DNA from: Kiritimatiellia bacterium
GTDB lineage: Bacteria > Verrucomicrobiota > Kiritimatiellia > RFP12 > UBA1067
Direction: 5' to 3'
Length of the DNA stretch: 8,390 nt
NCBI GenBank assembly: GCA_024405255.1
Contig: JAKSOY010000194.1
Location: 1-8,390 of the forward strand
The first letter of the stretch is position 1. Each line of letters starts with the position of its first letter. The notes beneath the pieces were generated by a model. That model did not search any database. It was not told where the DNA came from and saw nothing but the letters and a program-made list of their open reading frames with translations. Shown piece after piece: positions 6,510-8,390 of this stretch. A program made the position numbers and the translations under genes.

Positions 6510-7226
6510 ATGCCCACCACGCTTACGATGAAAGACCATCGGTCCTTGTTCCGCCAGTTGCTGGCGGGTATGTACGATGCGGTGCTGATTACGGATCCCA
6601 ATGGGCATCTGCTGCAGTTGAATCCGCGGGCGAAGGAGTTTTTGCAGTATCAGACGGACGAAGTGATGGACTGGCCCATCGGCCGTTTCATTCCCGGTGT
6701 CACGCCGGAGATGGTGGAACGCATTCGCGCGGGGCTTGATCAGGCCCGCCACATGATGATCGATGCGAACTGCCTGCGGAAGGACGGTACGGCGTTTGCG
6801 GCCGAGGTGACCGTGAGCCTGGTGGATCTTCTCAATCCGGGCGACCTCGTGTTCACGATCCGCAATACCGAGCGTCGTCGTCGTCAGCTTGAGTCGTTCC
6901 GCACGCGCGAGAATGCGTATGAAGTGGCGCAGTCCGCGCTTTTCGCCTGTACGCGTGAAGGGCGCTTCCGCGCGGTGAACCCGGCATTTGTCGCGATGTT
7001 CGGACTGTCGGACGAAGACGAAGCGCTCAAATCGTCTTTCGAGGACTTTTTCGAGGATGAACCGCTGGCGGAGCTGTTCCAAAAGGCGCTCGCGGGCAAA
7101 ACGGGTGCGGTGCGTCTGACGGCGCCGGAAGACGGTGCGGACGAAAAGGATGTCGAAGTGCAGTTGGGTCCCGACCGTCAGGGCAAGAAAGTTGTCGGCG
7201 TCGTGGGATCGGTCATTCGGGTTTAA
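6510..7226 (+). CDS. Stand-alone double-PAS domain protein
   Basis: This 238-residue soluble protein appears to consist of two PAS sensor folds and little else. PAS 1 covers about residues 12-119: LLAGMYDAVLITDPNGHLLQLNPRAKE, a TDEVMDWPIGRF helix region, then LRKDGTAFAAEVTVS and the closing strand LVFTIRNTERRRR. A charged helical linker (about 120-137) leads to PAS 2 at about 138-236: AQSALFACTREGRFRAVNPAFVAMFGLSDED, then a degenerate second half ending in VVGVVGSVIRV. There is no kinase, GGDEF, HTH, transmembrane or other output domain, and the protein ends directly after the second fold. Such proteins usually act by binding a small ligand and a partner protein; neither can be named here. 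The gene stops 7 nt before the pseudouridine synthase, so the two are surely co-transcribed. A start at Met7 is possible, but the ribosome site favours 6510. Confidence 0.88.
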   Translation: MPTTLTMKDHRSLFRQLLAGMYDAVLITDPNGHLLQLNPRAKEFLQYQTDEVMDWPIGRFIPGVTPEMVERIRAGLDQARHMMIDANCLRKDGTAFAAEVTVSLVDLLNPGDLVFTIRNTERRRRQLESFRTRENAYEVAQSALFACTREGRFRAVNPAFVAMFGLSDEDEALKSSFEDFFEDEPLAELFQKALAGKTGAVRLTAPEDGADEKDVEVQLGPDRQGKKVVGVVGSVIRV

Positions 7227-7233
7227 GGAAGCC

Positions 7234-8163
7234 ATGAGAGAGAGTCAGAAGGGTCCGCGCGCGCCGAAGTTCGCCGCGAATGTCGAAGTGCTGGTCGTCA
7301 ACCGTCCGGATGCGGGGAAGTCGTTGCAGGACTTTCTCGCGGCGCGATTGGGGTTGTCCCGTCGGGCGGCCAAGGCGGTGATCGACGGACGGAGCGTGTG
7401 GGTGAATCGTCGTTGCACGTGGATCGCGCACCATACGTTGAAGATCGGCGACGCGGTGGAGATTCCGCGGGCCGTCGTGTCGGCGGCGCGCCGTCAGGCC
7501 GGCAGCGCCAAGACGGAGATCGCGCCCGAGACGCGTAAGCACGTGCGTGTGCTCATCACGACGCCCGACTATGTGGTGGTGGACAAGCCGGCGGGCCTCG
7601 TCTCGAACGAAGATGCGAAGTCGGTGGAAGCCATTTTGCGTGAACAGCTCAAGGAGCCGAACCTTCAAGCCGTGCATCGTCTCGACCGTGATACGACGGG
7701 CTGCCTGCTGTTCGCGAAAACCTATGCGGCCTACTTGGCGGCGGTGGAGGTGTTCAAGACGCGTCGCGTGAAGAAGGCCTACTGTGCCATTGTCGCGGGG
7801 TCGTTCCCGTATGCGCATCAGAAGATCGAGACGCCGCTCGACGACCAGCCGGCCGTGTCGAACGTCGCGCGTGAAGCGGTGGGGCCGGACGCCTCGTTCC
7901 TGCGGGTGCGGATTGAGACGGGACGTACCAACCAGATTCGTCGTCATTTGGCCGGCGTGCGCTTCCCGATTGTGGGCGACCGTACGTTCGGACTCAAGAG
8001 CGCGCGCGACCCGCGCCTGATGACCGTGCCGCGCCAGATGCTGCATGCGGCGTCGCTCGAGCTGCCGGATCCGATGCGCAAAGGCGAGCAGATCAAGGCG
8101 CATTCGCCCCTGCCCGCGGACTTCCGCGCGGCTCTGCGCCTCTTCGGCATGGGCAAGAAATAG
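7234..8163 (+). CDS. RluA-family 23S rRNA/tRNA pseudouridine synthase
   Basis: The 309-residue protein isomerises specific uridines in structured RNA (rRNA or tRNA) to pseudouridine in the cytoplasm. An N-terminal S4 RNA-binding domain covers about residues 28-78 (SLQDFLAARLGLSRRAAKAVIDGRSVWVN). The catalytic domain starts with YVVVDKPAGLVS (113-124) and contains HRLDRDTTGCLLFAK (148-162), whose Asp151 is the catalytic aspartate. RVKKAYCAIVAG, GRTNQIRRHLAG (230-241), the GDRTFG segment (248-253) and MLHAASLEL complete the family pattern. The active-site motif reads DTTG where DTSG is commonest, a mild change. The charged segment 80-102 between domains is a flexible linker. AAGGAAG (7226-7231) begins on the stop of the PAS gene and sets the start. 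Whether the target is that of RluA, RluC or RluD cannot be decided from sequence, so no symbol is given. Confidence 0.95.
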   Translation: MRESQKGPRAPKFAANVEVLVVNRPDAGKSLQDFLAARLGLSRRAAKAVIDGRSVWVNRRCTWIAHHTLKIGDAVEIPRAVVSAARRQAGSAKTEIAPETRKHVRVLITTPDYVVVDKPAGLVSNEDAKSVEAILREQLKEPNLQAVHRLDRDTTGCLLFAKTYAAYLAAVEVFKTRRVKKAYCAIVAGSFPYAHQKIETPLDDQPAVSNVAREAVGPDASFLRVRIETGRTNQIRRHLAGVRFPIVGDRTFGLKSARDPRLMTVPRQMLHAASLELPDPMRKGEQIKAHSPLPADFRAALRLFGMGKK

Positions 8164-8213
8164 ACTCTGCGGCTGTTTTTCGCAACTTTTTCCGTGTCTT
8201 TGGACGATTTTTG

Positions 8214-8306
8214 TTTTCAAATCCGAAAAAAGGTTGTATGATATTCGGTGACGAGTGGATATTGTGCCGCCGTGCGGTGCTCCATTCGCCTCATTAACCG
8301 AAAGGA
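8214..8306 (+). promoter_or_regulatory. Promoter, leader and ribosome site of the basic-protein gene
   Basis: TTTTCA (8214-8219), a 17-bp spacer and TATGAT (8237-8242) form a good sigma70-like promoter (4 of 6 and 5 of 6). The surrounding A/T-rich patch (about 8176-8245) contrasts with the GC-rich flanks. Initiation near 8249 would give a leader of about 65 nt. It contains a 7-bp hairpin with a CGT loop (8264-8270 with 8274-8280, two wobble pairs) and AAAGGA (8301-8306) 7 nt before the ATG. No clear terminator for the preceding rluA gene was found; only a weak tgcg/cgca hairpin before T-rich sequence lies at about 8167-8191. Confidence 0.65.
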
Positions 8307-8313
8307 CAGACAC

Positions 8314-8390
8314 ATGGCTACAACCAAGAAGGAAACTCCGAAGAAGGCTGTCAAGGCCCCTGCGAAGAAGTGCTGCTGCGCGAAGAAGGC
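8314..8390 (+). CDS. Lysine-rich basic protein, 3'-truncated (histone H1-like or tailed DNA-binding protein)
   Basis: Only the first 25 codons are inside the window: a Lys/Ala/Pro/Thr-rich start (TKKETPKKAVKAPAKK) followed by three consecutive cysteines and AKK. Repeated KK-A/P patterns are typical of bacterial histone H1-like proteins and of the lysine-rich tails attached to HU-type DNA-binding proteins, which bind DNA without sequence specificity in the nucleoid. Its own promoter and a good ribosome site 7 nt upstream suggest substantial expression. The CCC run is unusual for such tails and could bind metal or form disulfides. The fold-bearing part lies beyond the window, so the family assignment is tentative. 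Confidence 0.6.
   Translation, partial: MATTKKETPKKAVKAPAKKCCCAKK

Noticed and set aside
7213..8313. 366-codon open frame on the minus strand
   Set aside because: Antisense to rluA, with His/Arg-rich composition typical of a shadow frame; it also runs across the promoter region of the next gene.

Overview
The window is high-GC bacterial DNA (roughly 60% G+C by eye). It begins inside a groEL gene and ends inside the first codons of a lysine-rich basic protein; every recognised gene is on the + strand. Recognisable Shine-Dalgarno sites, sigma70-like promoters, the pairing of a GH92 with a GH29 glycosidase, and a lysine/alanine/proline-rich basic protein suggest a glycan-degrading member of the Planctomycetes-Verrucomicrobia-Chlamydiae group, perhaps Kiritimatiellota or Lentisphaerota. 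This placement is an inference. The strong AGGAGG-type ribosome sites argue against Bacteroidota, the other group known for such glycosidases.

Layout. (1) 3-1235: C-terminal three quarters of chaperonin GroEL, closed by a strong UUCG-loop terminator (1260-1300). (2) 1357-3342: exported or lipid-anchored GH92 family (alpha-mannosidase type) protein with its own promoter and a probable terminator. (3) 3448-5193: secreted GH29 alpha-L-fucosidase-like protein with a C-terminal discoidin/CBM32-like domain, also with its own promoter. Both glycosidase-like proteins depart from the family consensus at normally conserved active-site positions. (4) 5275-6347: compact cluster of an ECF sigma factor, an overlapping 114-residue single-TM protein (probable anti-sigma factor of no recognised type) and a 46-residue TM microprotein, ended by a 14-bp hairpin and seven T. 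(5) 6510-8163: two-gene operon of a stand-alone double-PAS protein and an RluA-type pseudouridine synthase, behind a near-consensus promoter. (6) 8314-8390+: start of a Lys-rich, Cys-containing basic protein with its own promoter and leader.

How the parts fit. The GH92 and GH29 proteins carry export signals and could trim mannose- and fucose-bearing glycans outside the cytoplasm. Their promoters share an extended -10 and a leader of only about 15 nt, so they may be coordinately expressed although separately transcribed. The sigma/anti-sigma cluster looks like a self-contained envelope-signalling module; nothing in the window shows which genes it controls. The groEL, PAS-rluA and basic-protein genes look like housekeeping neighbours. 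No tRNA, rRNA, CRISPR array, insertion sequence or attachment site was seen, and no gap between genes exceeds about 165 bases.
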